A stretch of DNA of 64,000 nucleotides from Bacillus coahuilensis m4-4. GTDB lineage: Bacteria; Bacillota; Bacilli; Bacillales; Bacillaceae_K. Under the pieces are notes generated by a model. The model ran no database searches and was not told the DNA's origin. It saw only the letters and a list, made by a program, of their open reading frames with translations. Below are positions 39,230-47,906 of this stretch, piece after piece. The position numbers and the translations under genes are program-made. Every line of letters starts with the position of its first letter. Position 1 is the first letter of the stretch. The stretch covers positions 4,976 to 68,975 of the forward strand of contig NZ_ABFU01000030.3 in assembly GCF_000171615.1 (NCBI RefSeq). The letters run 5' to 3'.

Positions 39230-40354
39230 ATGTCAAGCGGTGCCCAGAACTATAGGGTTGTTATTAAAATTGGCAGTAGTTCTTTAACGAGCGTCCACGG
39301 TGAAATTAGCCGGAAAAAGTTAGAGAGATTAGTAGATGAAATCGTTCAATTAAAAGACGACGGTCATGAAGTACTTCTAGTGTCTTCAGGTGCCGTAGCT
39401 GCAGGATACCGAAAATTAGGATGTCTTACACGTCCAGATTCCTTACCAGAAAAACAGGCAGCAGCAAGTATCGGTCAAGGATTATTGATTGAGTCCTATT
39501 CCGATTTATTTTTTATCTCATGGATACGTAGCTTCCCAAATATTAATAACGCGAAGTGATTTTTTAGATGAACACCGATACAACAATGCCAGGAATACAA
39601 TAAACGTTTTATTAGAGCGAGGGATTATTCCCATAGTGAATGAAAATGACACCATTACCATTGACCGTTTAAACTTTGGTGATAATGATACCCTTTCTGC
39701 TAAAGTTGCAGGGTTAGTAGATGCCGATAAGCTAATCATTTTATCAGATATTGAAGGGCTATATAACAGTGACCCTCGTAAAAATAAGAATGCAACGTTA
39801 GTTGAACGAGTGACAGAAATTACACAAGAAATTGAAGCGGCAGCTGGAGATCCTGGTAGTGCTGTGGGAACAGGCGGAATGAAATCAAAAATTAAATGCC
39901 TTTAAAATTGCCATGGCTTCAGGAATTCACTCTTTTTTAGGCAAGGCTGGTACACCTAATATCATTTATGATGCTGTTTATCATAAGGCTGTGGGAACAT
40001 ATTTTGAATACAGCTCAAACATGATTAGCTTAAATCAAAAAGAAAAAATGGTTAGCCTTTAATTCTGGTCCTGAAGGTGAAGTTGTGGTATATAAATCTG
40101 GAAAAGATGTAATGGTAGAAGAAATGAAGGATATTACTCAAACACAAATCTTACAAGTTAAAGGTCAGTTTAGCAAAGGAGTTGTCGTTCGAATCCGTGA
40201 TGAACAGGGCTTTGAAATAGGTCTTGGCATTATTAATTATTCTTCTGAGGAACTAGGAATAATGAAAGAACACGAATCTGAAAATGAACTTTCCGTCATT
40301 AACAAGGACGATTTTGTTTGTCATTTAGATATTGAAATACCGGTAGGTGTATAA
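39230..40354 (+). CDS. proB: Glutamate 5-kinase, three frameshifts
   Basis: First step of proline synthesis. The amino-acid-kinase domain shows VVIKIGSSSLTS, LLVSSGAVAAGYRKLG, PIVNENDTITIDRLNFGDND and GTGGMKSKI. The C-terminal PUA domain ends FVCHLDIEIPVGV. The frame is broken at T6 39509-39514, at AAA 39894-39896 and at A6 40043-40048, each by one extra base. Restored length is about 374 residues, normal for the enzyme. Confidence 0.9.
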
Positions 40355-40370
40355 ATTTAGGAGGGATTGG

Positions 40371-41630
40371 ATGACCGTAACAACTGTTACGAATATTGAA
40401 AACCAAGCAATTGAAGCAAAAAGTGCGGTAAAGAAAATGGCAATGTTAACCACTAAAGAAAAGAATGAAGCACTATACCAATTAGCAGATTCCTTAGAAA
40501 CCCATTATAAACAAATCCTTGAAGCGAATAACCGAGACTTAGACAGTGGTGTTGAGAAAGGGTTTGATCCTGCACTAATGGATCGACTCACTCTTACAAA
40601 GGATCGCGTGGTTGAATTTGCTAACGGACTAAGAGAAGTTGCAACTCTTACAGACCCGACAGGGCATACCATTTCTGATTGGACATTAGATAATGGTCTC
40701 CATGTGAAAAAGGTAACGGTTCCCCTAGGAGTCATTGGAATGATTTATGAAGCACGTCCAAACGTTACGGTAGATGCTACGGGACTAGCTTTAAAATCAG
40801 GGAATAGTATTGTTCTTAAGGGTGGTTCAAACGCCATTCATTCTAATCGAGCAATTGTTGGGGTCATTCACCAAGCTCTAGAGCAAACAGCGGTTCCAAG
40901 AGAAGCCGTTCAATTTATTGATAGTACGGACCGTGAGGCAACTAAAGCTCTATTTACGATGAACGACTATATTGATGTACTAATTCCCCGTGGAGGAGGC
41001 TCTCTCATCCAGGCTGTTGTTCAGAATGCAACAGTGCCAGTTCTTGAAACAGGTGTAGGAAATTGCCATCTTTATATAGACCAATCTGCTGACGTTCAAA
41101 AAGCGTTATCCATATTCATTAACGCAAAAACAGATCGCCCTGCTGTCTGTAATGCTGCAGAAACCATTCTTGTGCATAGAGAGTGGCTACGTCAACATAA
41201 AGAAGAACTAATTTCTGCCCTTCAATCACATACTATTAACGTACATGGTGATCCAGATGTAGTTAAAATCATTCCAGGCTCATCACTTGCTGGTGTTTCT
41301 GAATGGGAGAATGAGTTTTTAAGCCTAGATATCGCAATGAAGATCGTGTCTTCAACAGAAGAAGCTATCAGCCATATTGACCAATACGGAACCAAACATT
41401 CTGAAGCTATTATTACAGAAGATGCTGAACAGGCAAACGTATTTTTCACCTTAGTAGATGCAGCAGCACTGTATCATAATGCATCCACGAGATTTACAGA
41501 TGGAGGAGCATTAGGTCTTGGGGCAGAAATAGGGATTTCTACTCAAAAACTACATGCACGCGGTCCGATGGGTCTCCCTGCTTTAACTACGATTAAATTT
41601 TTAATGAGTGGAAATGGTCAAATTCGATAA
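40371..41630 (+). CDS. proA: Gamma-glutamyl phosphate reductase
   Basis: Second step of proline synthesis. 419 residues from ATG 40371 with the strong site AGGAGG. Aldehyde-dehydrogenase-like landmarks are VTVPLGVIGMIYEARPNVTV, KGGSNAIHSN, the catalytic Cys in DRPAVCNAAETI (about residue 259) and LGLGAEIGISTQKLHARGP. Intact. A terminator follows. Confidence 0.95.
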   Translation: MTVTTVTNIENQAIEAKSAVKKMAMLTTKEKNEALYQLADSLETHYKQILEANNRDLDSGVEKGFDPALMDRLTLTKDRVVEFANGLREVATLTDPTGHTISDWTLDNGLHVKKVTVPLGVIGMIYEARPNVTVDATGLALKSGNSIVLKGGSNAIHSNRAIVGVIHQALEQTAVPREAVQFIDSTDREATKALFTMNDYIDVLIPRGGGSLIQAVVQNATVPVLETGVGNCHLYIDQSADVQKALSIFINAKTDRPAVCNAAETILVHREWLRQHKEELISALQSHTINVHGDPDVVKIIPGSSLAGVSEWENEFLSLDIAMKIVSSTEEAISHIDQYGTKHSEAIITEDAEQANVFFTLVDAAALYHNASTRFTDGGALGLGAEIGISTQKLHARGPMGLPALTTIKFLMSGNGQIR

Positions 41631-41647
41631 TCATATCATTTCTAAAT

Positions 41648-41690
41648 ACCTTCTAGTGAACTGTTTTAAGTGAGCTAGAAGGTTTTTTTG
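41648..41690 (+). terminator. Intrinsic terminator after proA
   Basis: ACCTTCTAG (41648-41656) pairs with CTAGAAGGT (41675-41683), followed by T6. Confidence 0.75.
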
Positions 41691-41871
41691 TGGCGACCGT
41701 TTAAAGAAGTTCAATTCCTAAAATTCTTTTTAATAATGGTTCAGTTCTTTCTATTTGTAGCATATGAATATAGAGATGTTGGGCGAGAAAGAACTTGTAT
41801 AAATCCCTATTTATTCGTAGCAATTTACCTCTCTCTCAAACAAATCGGGACTTTTACCTAAAATAGTTGGA

Positions 41872-41899
41872 ACAAACGTCTAGATGGATGCATAGGATA
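41872..41899 (+). promoter_or_regulatory. Candidate sigma-K promoter of cotE
   Basis: AC (41872-41873), 17 bases, then CATAGGATA (41891-41899) fits the sigma-K pattern AC-N17-CATANNNTA. In B. subtilis cotE is transcribed from sigma-E and sigma-K promoters. Confidence 0.5.
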
Positions 41900-41931
41900 A
41901 GAATGAGAACGAATGAGGAGGTTAGGCTCGT

Positions 41932-42480
41932 ATGGCAGATTTTAGAGAAATTATTACGAAAGCGGTCGTTGCAAAGGGACGCAAATTTACACAATCCCAT
42001 CACACAATTTGTCCACCGCATCACCCATCGAGCATTTTAGGTTGCTGGATTATCAATCATGAATATGAAGCTCGTAAAGTTGGGAAAAAGGTTGAAATTT
42101 ACGGATCGTATGATATTAATGTTTGGTATTCCCATAACGATAATAGTAAAACATCCGTTGTAACTGAAACTGTTGAATACACTGATGTTATCCGGTTAAA
42201 GTATCGTGACCCGGATTGTCTAGATGACAGAGAAGTAATCGCAACAGTCGTTCAGCAACCAAACTGTGTGGAAGCTGTTATTTCACCAAATGGGAACAAA
42301 ATCATTGTGCAGGTAGAAAGAGAATTTGTTGTAGAAGTCATTGGTGAAACGAAAGTGTGTGTTCATGTAGATCCACACGGTTGTGAAGATGATTGGGATT
42401 TTGACGATGATGACTTTGATGATGACGAATTAGACGAATTAGATCCAGATTTTTTGTTAGACGTAGAAGAAGACGAATAA
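41932..42480 (+). CDS. cotE: Outer spore coat morphogenetic protein CotE
   Basis: Organises assembly of the outer spore coat in the mother cell. 182 residues; begins [20 protein letters not shown] and contains [20 protein letters not shown], both highly conserved. The C-terminus is strongly acidic (runs of Asp/Glu after residue 150), typical of CotE. GAGGAGG precedes ATG 41932. Intact. In B. subtilis it lies between ricA and mutS; here both sides carry inserted genes. Confidence 0.96.
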   Translation: MADFREIITKAVVAKGRKFTQSHHTICPPHHPSSILGCWIINHEYEARKVGKKVEIYGSYDINVWYSHNDNSKTSVVTETVEYTDVIRLKYRDPDCLDDREVIATVVQQPNCVEAVISPNGNKIIVQVEREFVVEVIGETKVCVHVDPHGCEDDWDFDDDDFDDDELDELDPDFLLDVEEDE

Positions 42481-42483
42481 AGG

Positions 42484-42513
42484 GCTAGGGAGAGAAATCT
42501 TCCTGGTTTTTTT
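42484..42513 (+). terminator. Probable terminator after cotE
   Basis: An imperfect stem (CTAGGGAGA with TCTTCCTGG) followed by T7. Confidence 0.45.
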
Positions 42514-42595
42514 GTGTCCTTTCTTCATGGAACCAAAAAAGCACTACACACAGGATGGTATAATTGGAGTATTCTATAGGATAGAAGGGGATAAC

Positions 42596-42961
42596 ATGAT
42601 TGAAGGGATTGACCACATTCAAATTACTGCACCAAAAGGCTGTGAAGAAGAAGCAAGGGCGTTTTATGGAGGAATACTTAAAATGGTCGAAATTCCTAAG
42701 CCTTCACATTTACAGCTTCGAGGGGGATGCTGGTTTCAGTGTGGTAATCAAGAGGTCCATATAGGAGTTGAGGAACCATTTAAGCCTACTAGAAAAGGAC
42801 ACCCAGGATTTATTGTTAAAAGTATAGAGGAAGTGAAGGCTCACTTTGATCAAAAGAACGTATCATTCTTAGAGGATGAGCCTATAGAAGGCAGGGAACG
42901 GATATTTGTACTGGACCCTTTTGGAAATCGATTAGAATTTCTGTCCTTTACAGAGGAGTAG
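42596..42961 (+). CDS. Glyoxalase/bleomycin resistance (VOC) family protein
   Basis: A 121-residue protein; ATG 42596 follows AGAAGGGGAT. Two beta-alpha-beta modules of the vicinal oxygen chelate fold are visible: GIDHIQITAPKGCEEEARAF at the start and FVLDPFGNRLEFLS at the end, with His (IDHIQ), His (EVHIGV) and Glu (LEFLS) as likely metal ligands. The enzymatic role is not specified by sequence. Confidence 0.8.
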   Translation: MIEGIDHIQITAPKGCEEEARAFYGGILKMVEIPKPSHLQLRGGCWFQCGNQEVHIGVEEPFKPTRKGHPGFIVKSIEEVKAHFDQKNVSFLEDEPIEGRERIFVLDPFGNRLEFLSFTEE

Positions 42962-42970
42962 GAAAAATAA

Positions 42971-42995
42971 ACCGCTTAGAAAAATTCTAAGCGGT
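42971..42995. terminator. Bidirectional hairpin between convergent genes
   Basis: ACCGCTTAGAA (42971-42981) pairs with TTCTAAGCGGT (42985-42995). The T-run is better on the minus strand, so it mainly ends the small gene at 42996-43166. Confidence 0.65.
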
Positions 42996-43166
42996 CTACT
43001 GTGCTTTCATTTTAATTGAAGGTAATTTCCATTTCGGTTTCTCATTTTGCGCAGTAGTCTTAGCTGAGTCAGGCAAAATTGCTCGTTTAGCAAAAAAATT
43101 AATACTTTCTTCGATTAGACCTAAAAAAATAAATGGAGTTATGATTAGGAGTAATATCTTCCACAT
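42996..43166 (-). CDS. 56-residue single-span membrane protein
   Basis: ATG at 43164-43166 (minus) has a clear GAGGTGAAC ribosome site. The product begins MWKILLLIITPFIFLGLIEE, one membrane helix, continues SINFFAKRAILPDSAKTTAQ and ends with a basic tail. A terminator lies right at its stop. Good start, site and terminator make it a likely real gene despite its length. Function unknown; it may be a small membrane regulator. Confidence 0.6.
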   Translation of the reverse strand: MWKILLLIITPFIFLGLIEESINFFAKRAILPDSAKTTAQNEKPKWKLPSIKMKAQ

Positions 43167-43338
43167 AAATGTTCACCTCTACTTATGCAAGGTATTCCCT
43201 CAAGTTTACAATCGTAAACTTATAAGTTAAAAAGTTCCAATTATAGTATATAACGAACTGGAAATAAAAACTAGTTATTTAGGAACTTGAATCAAAGCGC
43301 AGAGGTTGCATTCAACATGATCTAAACCTAACTTTCCT

Positions 43339-43984
43339 TCAATTTACCCCCATGTCTTCAAGTTGTAGTGATATAAGCTGTTCTTCAGATAAAGCAGCGT
43401 TATGTAAGCTTACTTTTCCTCCAGTAGAAAAATCACTTGGCATATATCCATTTAAGGGTAAAGATGGCTGAAATATCCCAAGGATTTCATAGGTTTCAGC
43501 TATTAATTTACTACATGTATAATCTTTATTTTTAGACTGAATATGAAAGAGCCTTCCTTCAATTACTTCTTCAATCATGGTCCATTCTGTTGGATTAGGG
43601 ATTCCATGAAACTTCATTCATATAGGATTGTAATTTTTCGCTATTGATCGTGCCAGTATGAAGTGTTAAGTGTCTAATAGCGTATTGGGGCGGGATGTAA
43701 GGTTCCAAATCATTCCCGTACGTTTTTAATCGATCGATCAGTTTCACTATTTTGGGTCCAGTTTTATGATCATGCACGAATTCATCTTCTAAGTTCGTAA
43801 GTGCGGTGGATTCAAACAAGTATACTTCACCGTGAGGATCAGGACGGTAGACCATTCCAACGTGTGACCACTTGCTTCCTTCTAGTTTTTCGACAAGCTT
43901 ACTCATTGCATATTGTCCGCTAAACAATATTAAATCTCCAGTCCTAGCAACCTTATAAACTTCATCAAAATGGATTGTTTTCAT
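43339..43984 (-). CDS. YiiX/YebB-like permuted papain-fold (NlpC/P60 superfamily) protein, frameshifted
   Basis: From ATG ending at 43984 the product reads TGDLILFSGQYAMSKLVEKL and SKWSHVGMVYR, with the early His typical of the circularly permuted NlpC/P60 fold. An extra T (AAA at 43609-43611 on the plus strand) shifts the frame; the rest continues HGIPNPTEWTMIEEVIEGRL and YTCSKLIAETYEILGI with the catalytic Cys late in the chain. Restored length is about 214 residues. Such enzymes hydrolyse amide or ester bonds in wall peptides or lipids; no signal peptide is present. Confidence 0.72.
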
Positions 43985-44064
43985 TAATTTCCCTCCAACT
44001 ACTGTGAAAATGATGGTTCTTCTACTATAATTATACTATTCATTAAAGATATAGGAGCCATTTT

Positions 44065-46230
44065 ATGAAATTAATAAGGAATATCATCCTATTTTTCGTA
44101 ATATTCTTTAGTCTTTTTCCATTTAACTTACAAGCAAGCACCCAAACTGTTGAAATCACGTCAAAAACAACTAAGTTAGATTTAGTAAATAACTTACAGT
44201 TCTATGTTGATCGTGACAGTGTGATAAAAAATGATTCAAGTATATTAAAATATGAAAATCAGTTTAAGGATTTTATTCATACAGATGCTGCAGGCGATGT
44301 GTCGAATGCGACATATTGGTTAAAGACGACTCTTAAGAATGGTGAACCTACACCAATCCAATTTTATATAGAAATTCAAAAACCTCATTTGAGTTATATA
44401 AGTGTATTTAGTAAGGAAAGAGATCAGTTAGTATTACTAGATGAAACAGGGTATGCTTATCCTTTTTCAGATAGAAAAATAGCGCATCGTCATTTTGTAT
44501 TTCCACTTACATTAGCTGGAAATGAACAAAAAGATGTGTATTTTAAAATCTCTACGGATTCTTTTTTTCAAGCACCTGTGATACTGTGGGAACCTGAAAC
44601 CTTCTTAGAACAGCAATATAAAAATCAAATGGTTTTTGGAATATATTACGGTGTTATGATTGCTATGATTATATATAATAGTTTCCTATATATTTCTTTA
44701 CGGCAAAAAACCTACTTGTACTATATTTTATTCTTAACTGGGTTTACTGTTTTACAAGCTATTTGGGATGGGTTTGCTTCTCAATGGTTATGGAGTGAAC
44801 TTCCTTGGATCGCGTTACGATCTAATTCGCTAGCCATTATATTCACTTCCTTATTTTCCTTACTATTTGCTAAACACTTTCTTCAATTGGATACACTGTC
44901 ACCTAAACTTTCTAAAGTGATAGATCATTTTGTTGTTATTAGTTCAATAGTATTCATAATCCCATTTCTATTAAACATATCCCTCTCCACCATGCTAAGT
45001 ACACTTGTCTCAGCTGTGTTTCTTGTATTAAATATAGCCATTTTAATTAGTGTTCGTACTCGTTCACGTGCGGCTAAATTTTATTTAAGTGCTTGGGGAT
45101 TATTATTTACTGGCATTGCTTTAAATTTATTAGCGGCATTTAAGCTACTCCCTTTAACGTTTATTACATTATATGGTCCCAAGATTGGAGGATTAGTTGA
45201 AGTATTCGTTTTATCACTAGCCCTAGCTGATCAAATCAATATGGTAAAAGAAGAAAAGAGGAGAGAAGAAAGAAAGTATTTTATTCAAACTCTACTACAA
45301 AAATCATTCAATCAGATGTCTACGTATACAGATATCAATTTAACCATAGATAGTGCACTCGATTCCTTGATGGAAGTGACACACTTTGAAAACGGCGTGT
45401 TCGTTAAACAAGTATCGGATAAAAAATGGACGATCATAAGTAACAAAGCAGAACATTCTATCTCGTTTGATCCTCTAAAACTGTACAAGTTTATGGACAA
45501 ACCATACCCATTAAAGCAGGCTCCAAATGAAATGGAGTTCAACCAAGTGGTCCTTGGATTATTAATCATTCCTATTCAACTTAAAAGCTTAACAGGAATG
45601 TTTATGGTGTTTACGGAAAAAGAAGATAAATTAAATGATCAGGAAGCAACAGTCCTAGCAGAATCATTTCAACATCTTTTTGTTAGTAAAATGGATCAAA
45701 TAGAAAGCTACGAATCTCTTAAAAGATCTGCTATGTTTGATCATTTAACTAATCTCTATAACCGTAAATTCTTCTTTGAAAAAGCAGAAGAGATATACAG
45801 AGTTTCCAATCAACTCGATTTACCACTTTCATTGCTATTAATTGATATGGACTATTTTAAAAAGATTAATGATACTTTTGGACATATGAAAGGTGACGAA
45901 GTGTTAATGTATGTGTCATCTAAATTAAATGAAGCATTTAGGGATAAAGGGATTATTGGAAGGTATGGAGGAGAAGAATTCATTGCCATCCTTCAAAATG
46001 CCGATGAAATAGAGTCCTATACATTTGCAGAAAATTTACGGATGACCATTCTAGATCATCCATTCCAATTACCTGAAGGAATTACGATACCATTGTCCCT
46101 TAGTATCGGAATCTCAACAGGTATTAAGAGTACAAAGACAATTTCACAATTAGTTCAAGAAGCAGATGAATCCTTGTATTATGCAAAAAATAATGGGAGA
46201 AACCGAGTCATCCACAAAGGTATGAATTAG
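44065..46230 (+). CDS. Membrane diguanylate cyclase, 7TM-DISM sensor with GGDEF domain
   Basis: A 721-residue protein. A signal peptide (about 1-25) precedes an extracellular 7TMR-DISMED2 beta domain (about 30-180), seven helices of 7TM-DISM (about 190-390), a short coiled linker, a GAF-like region (about 415-545), and a GGDEF domain from LTNLYNRKFFFEKAEEI (about 560) with IDMDYFKKINDTFGH and the active signature GRYGGEEF. It should make cyclic di-GMP in response to an extracytoplasmic signal. The residues before the signature (FRDKGIIG) lack the RxxD inhibitory site, so product feedback is probably absent. Intact. Confidence 0.88.
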   Translation: MKLIRNIILFFVIFFSLFPFNLQASTQTVEITSKTTKLDLVNNLQFYVDRDSVIKNDSSILKYENQFKDFIHTDAAGDVSNATYWLKTTLKNGEPTPIQFYIEIQKPHLSYISVFSKERDQLVLLDETGYAYPFSDRKIAHRHFVFPLTLAGNEQKDVYFKISTDSFFQAPVILWEPETFLEQQYKNQMVFGIYYGVMIAMIIYNSFLYISLRQKTYLYYILFLTGFTVLQAIWDGFASQWLWSELPWIALRSNSLAIIFTSLFSLLFAKHFLQLDTLSPKLSKVIDHFVVISSIVFIIPFLLNISLSTMLSTLVSAVFLVLNIAILISVRTRSRAAKFYLSAWGLLFTGIALNLLAAFKLLPLTFITLYGPKIGGLVEVFVLSLALADQINMVKEEKRREERKYFIQTLLQKSFNQMSTYTDINLTIDSALDSLMEVTHFENGVFVKQVSDKKWTIISNKAEHSISFDPLKLYKFMDKPYPLKQAPNEMEFNQVVLGLLIIPIQLKSLTGMFMVFTEKEDKLNDQEATVLAESFQHLFVSKMDQIESYESLKRSAMFDHLTNLYNRKFFFEKAEEIYRVSNQLDLPLSLLLIDMDYFKKINDTFGHMKGDEVLMYVSSKLNEAFRDKGIIGRYGGEEFIAILQNADEIESYTFAENLRMTILDHPFQLPEGITIPLSLSIGISTGIKSTKTISQLVQEADESLYYAKNNGRNRVIHKGMN

Positions 46231-46489
46231 TAAAATTACTCTCTTGTCGTAAAGTTTGTTGCTAATGAACCATATGTTCGTTCATTTCCATCAACTCCAC
46301 GCGGAAAGCGAAGTCATTTTGCTGGAATCGGGCAGCGCTGTTTAACAGACCCATTAGAGTAAATCTTTTTTGTAAGCTATACATGTCATACTACACCATT
46401 ATATTTACAGATATAAAAAAACTAGAAACAAGATAATGTATAATAGATAAAAACAGCTTTGCAAGGATAGAAAGTAGGATTAGAAAGTC

Positions 46490-47639
46490 ATGGAAGAATA
46501 TATCAAGCAAAAAAGAAATTGATATGCTAAAGCTTTTGGAAACTTTAGTAAATATTGATAGTGGTTCAAATTATAAACAAGGCGTAGATGCAGTAGGGCA
46601 TATCATCACTAAATTGTTTAGTGAAATAGGATTTAATATGCAAAAAATTGAGAATAAAGAGTATGGAAATCACTATGTACTAACGCACCATCGATGTGAT
46701 CAGCCTGAAATTATTATACTCGCTCATTTAGATACAGTGTTCCCTATGGGAACAGCTCTTGATCGCCCCTTTTCTATTATAGATGGCCGTGCATATGGTC
46801 CAGGTGTAGCGGATATGAAGGGTAGTTTGGTTACATTGTACTTTGCAATGAAAGCCTTACAGCGAAACCATGGAAATGAACTAAGTAATGTGAAAATTAT
46901 ATTAAATAGCGATGAAGAAATAGGTTCACCTACATCAAGAGAGTTAATAGAAAAAGAATCGAAAAATGCTCGTTATTCATTAGTAATGGAACCAGCAAGA
47001 AAAGATGGAAGTATTGTCAGTTCACGAAGAGGAAAAGGTAATTATACGTTAACCATTGAAGGCAAAGCAGCTCATTCTGGAATTGAACCTGAAAAAGGTA
47101 GAAGTGCTATTGAGGAACTTGCTCATAAGATTATACAATTCTATCAGTTGTCTGACCCAGAACATGGAATTAGTGTGAATGTAGGTGTAATAGAAGGAGG
47201 TACTTCTCCAAATACGATTCCTGATCACGCAGAGGCTACAATTGACATTCGAGTAAAAGACGCTTCTCAAGCGGAAGAATTGGAAGAAAAAATGGAAGAG
47301 ATTGTGTCTTCCACCGAAGTAAAAGGAACATCCATCGTATTTGAGGGTGAAATGAATCGACCTCCTATGGAGAAAACAAAGAAGACTCAAAGTTTAATAC
47401 GAGTGATTCAAGAAATAGGAGATAAAATTGGGGTGGAAATTGTTGATACAGCTACTGGAGGGGGATCTGATGCTTCTTTCACTGCTGCATTAGGCATAGC
47501 AACAGTAGATGGATTAGGTCCTATTGGTGGAAATGCTCATAGTGATAAGGAATATATCGAAATCGATTCATTGGTAGAGCGAACTCACTTATTAGCTATG
47601 ATTATTAAACAATTAACCCTAAAAAAAGTAAAAGAGTAG
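46490..47639 (+). CDS. M20-family metallopeptidase (carboxypeptidase G2-like), frameshifted at the start
   Basis: ATG 46490 begins MEEYIKQK; a missing A in A6 at 46509-46514 must be restored to continue KEIDMLKLLETLVNIDSG. Zinc-site motifs are intact: LAHLDTVFP, GPGVADMKGS, NSDEEIGSP, a dimerisation lid starting near KGNYTLTIEGKAAHSGIEP, and GGGSDASF with NAHSDKEYIE at the end. About 383 residues. It removes C-terminal residues (glutamate in relatives) or acts on amidated amino acids. ATG 46524 is a possible internal start if the slip is real. Confidence 0.83.
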
Positions 47640-47839
47640 ACTAAAAAATAGTATTTGTGAAAAGCTCATTAAAGGGCTTTTTTATTTTTTGAGCTTTTGT
47701 AAATAATTTTGTCCTATTTTTCTGCAACGTTTTAGAACTAAAACGCTTCAAAAGAAAGCAGCTATTTTAGGGAATACGGGAGGCGTTCTTCAACCCAGCC
47801 TATTTCTTAGAGGTTGTCTTTTCCATATTGTTTATGCTA

Positions 47840-47868
47840 CTGTCCAAGTTCTTAAACTATGCTATAAT
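47840..47868 (+). promoter_or_regulatory. Candidate sigma-A promoter of mutS
   Basis: CTGTCC (47840-47845) and TATAAT (47863-47868) are 17 bases apart, about 38 bp upstream of mutS. Confidence 0.45.
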
Positions 47869-47906
47869 TAAATCTTAGAGAAACTGTACGAAAAAGGTGA
47901 CAGAAT

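Larger units (their letters stand above)
41631..41931. other. Intergenic region between proA and cotE
   Basis: Holds the proA terminator (41648-41690) and a candidate sigma-K promoter for cotE (41872-41899). No gene in between was recognised. Confidence 0.6.

Noticed and set aside
46296-46360. GC-richer patch CCACGCGGAAAGCGAAG resembling a common Bacillus intergenic repeat
   Set aside because: Only one copy is visible in the window, so I cannot show that it is a repeat.
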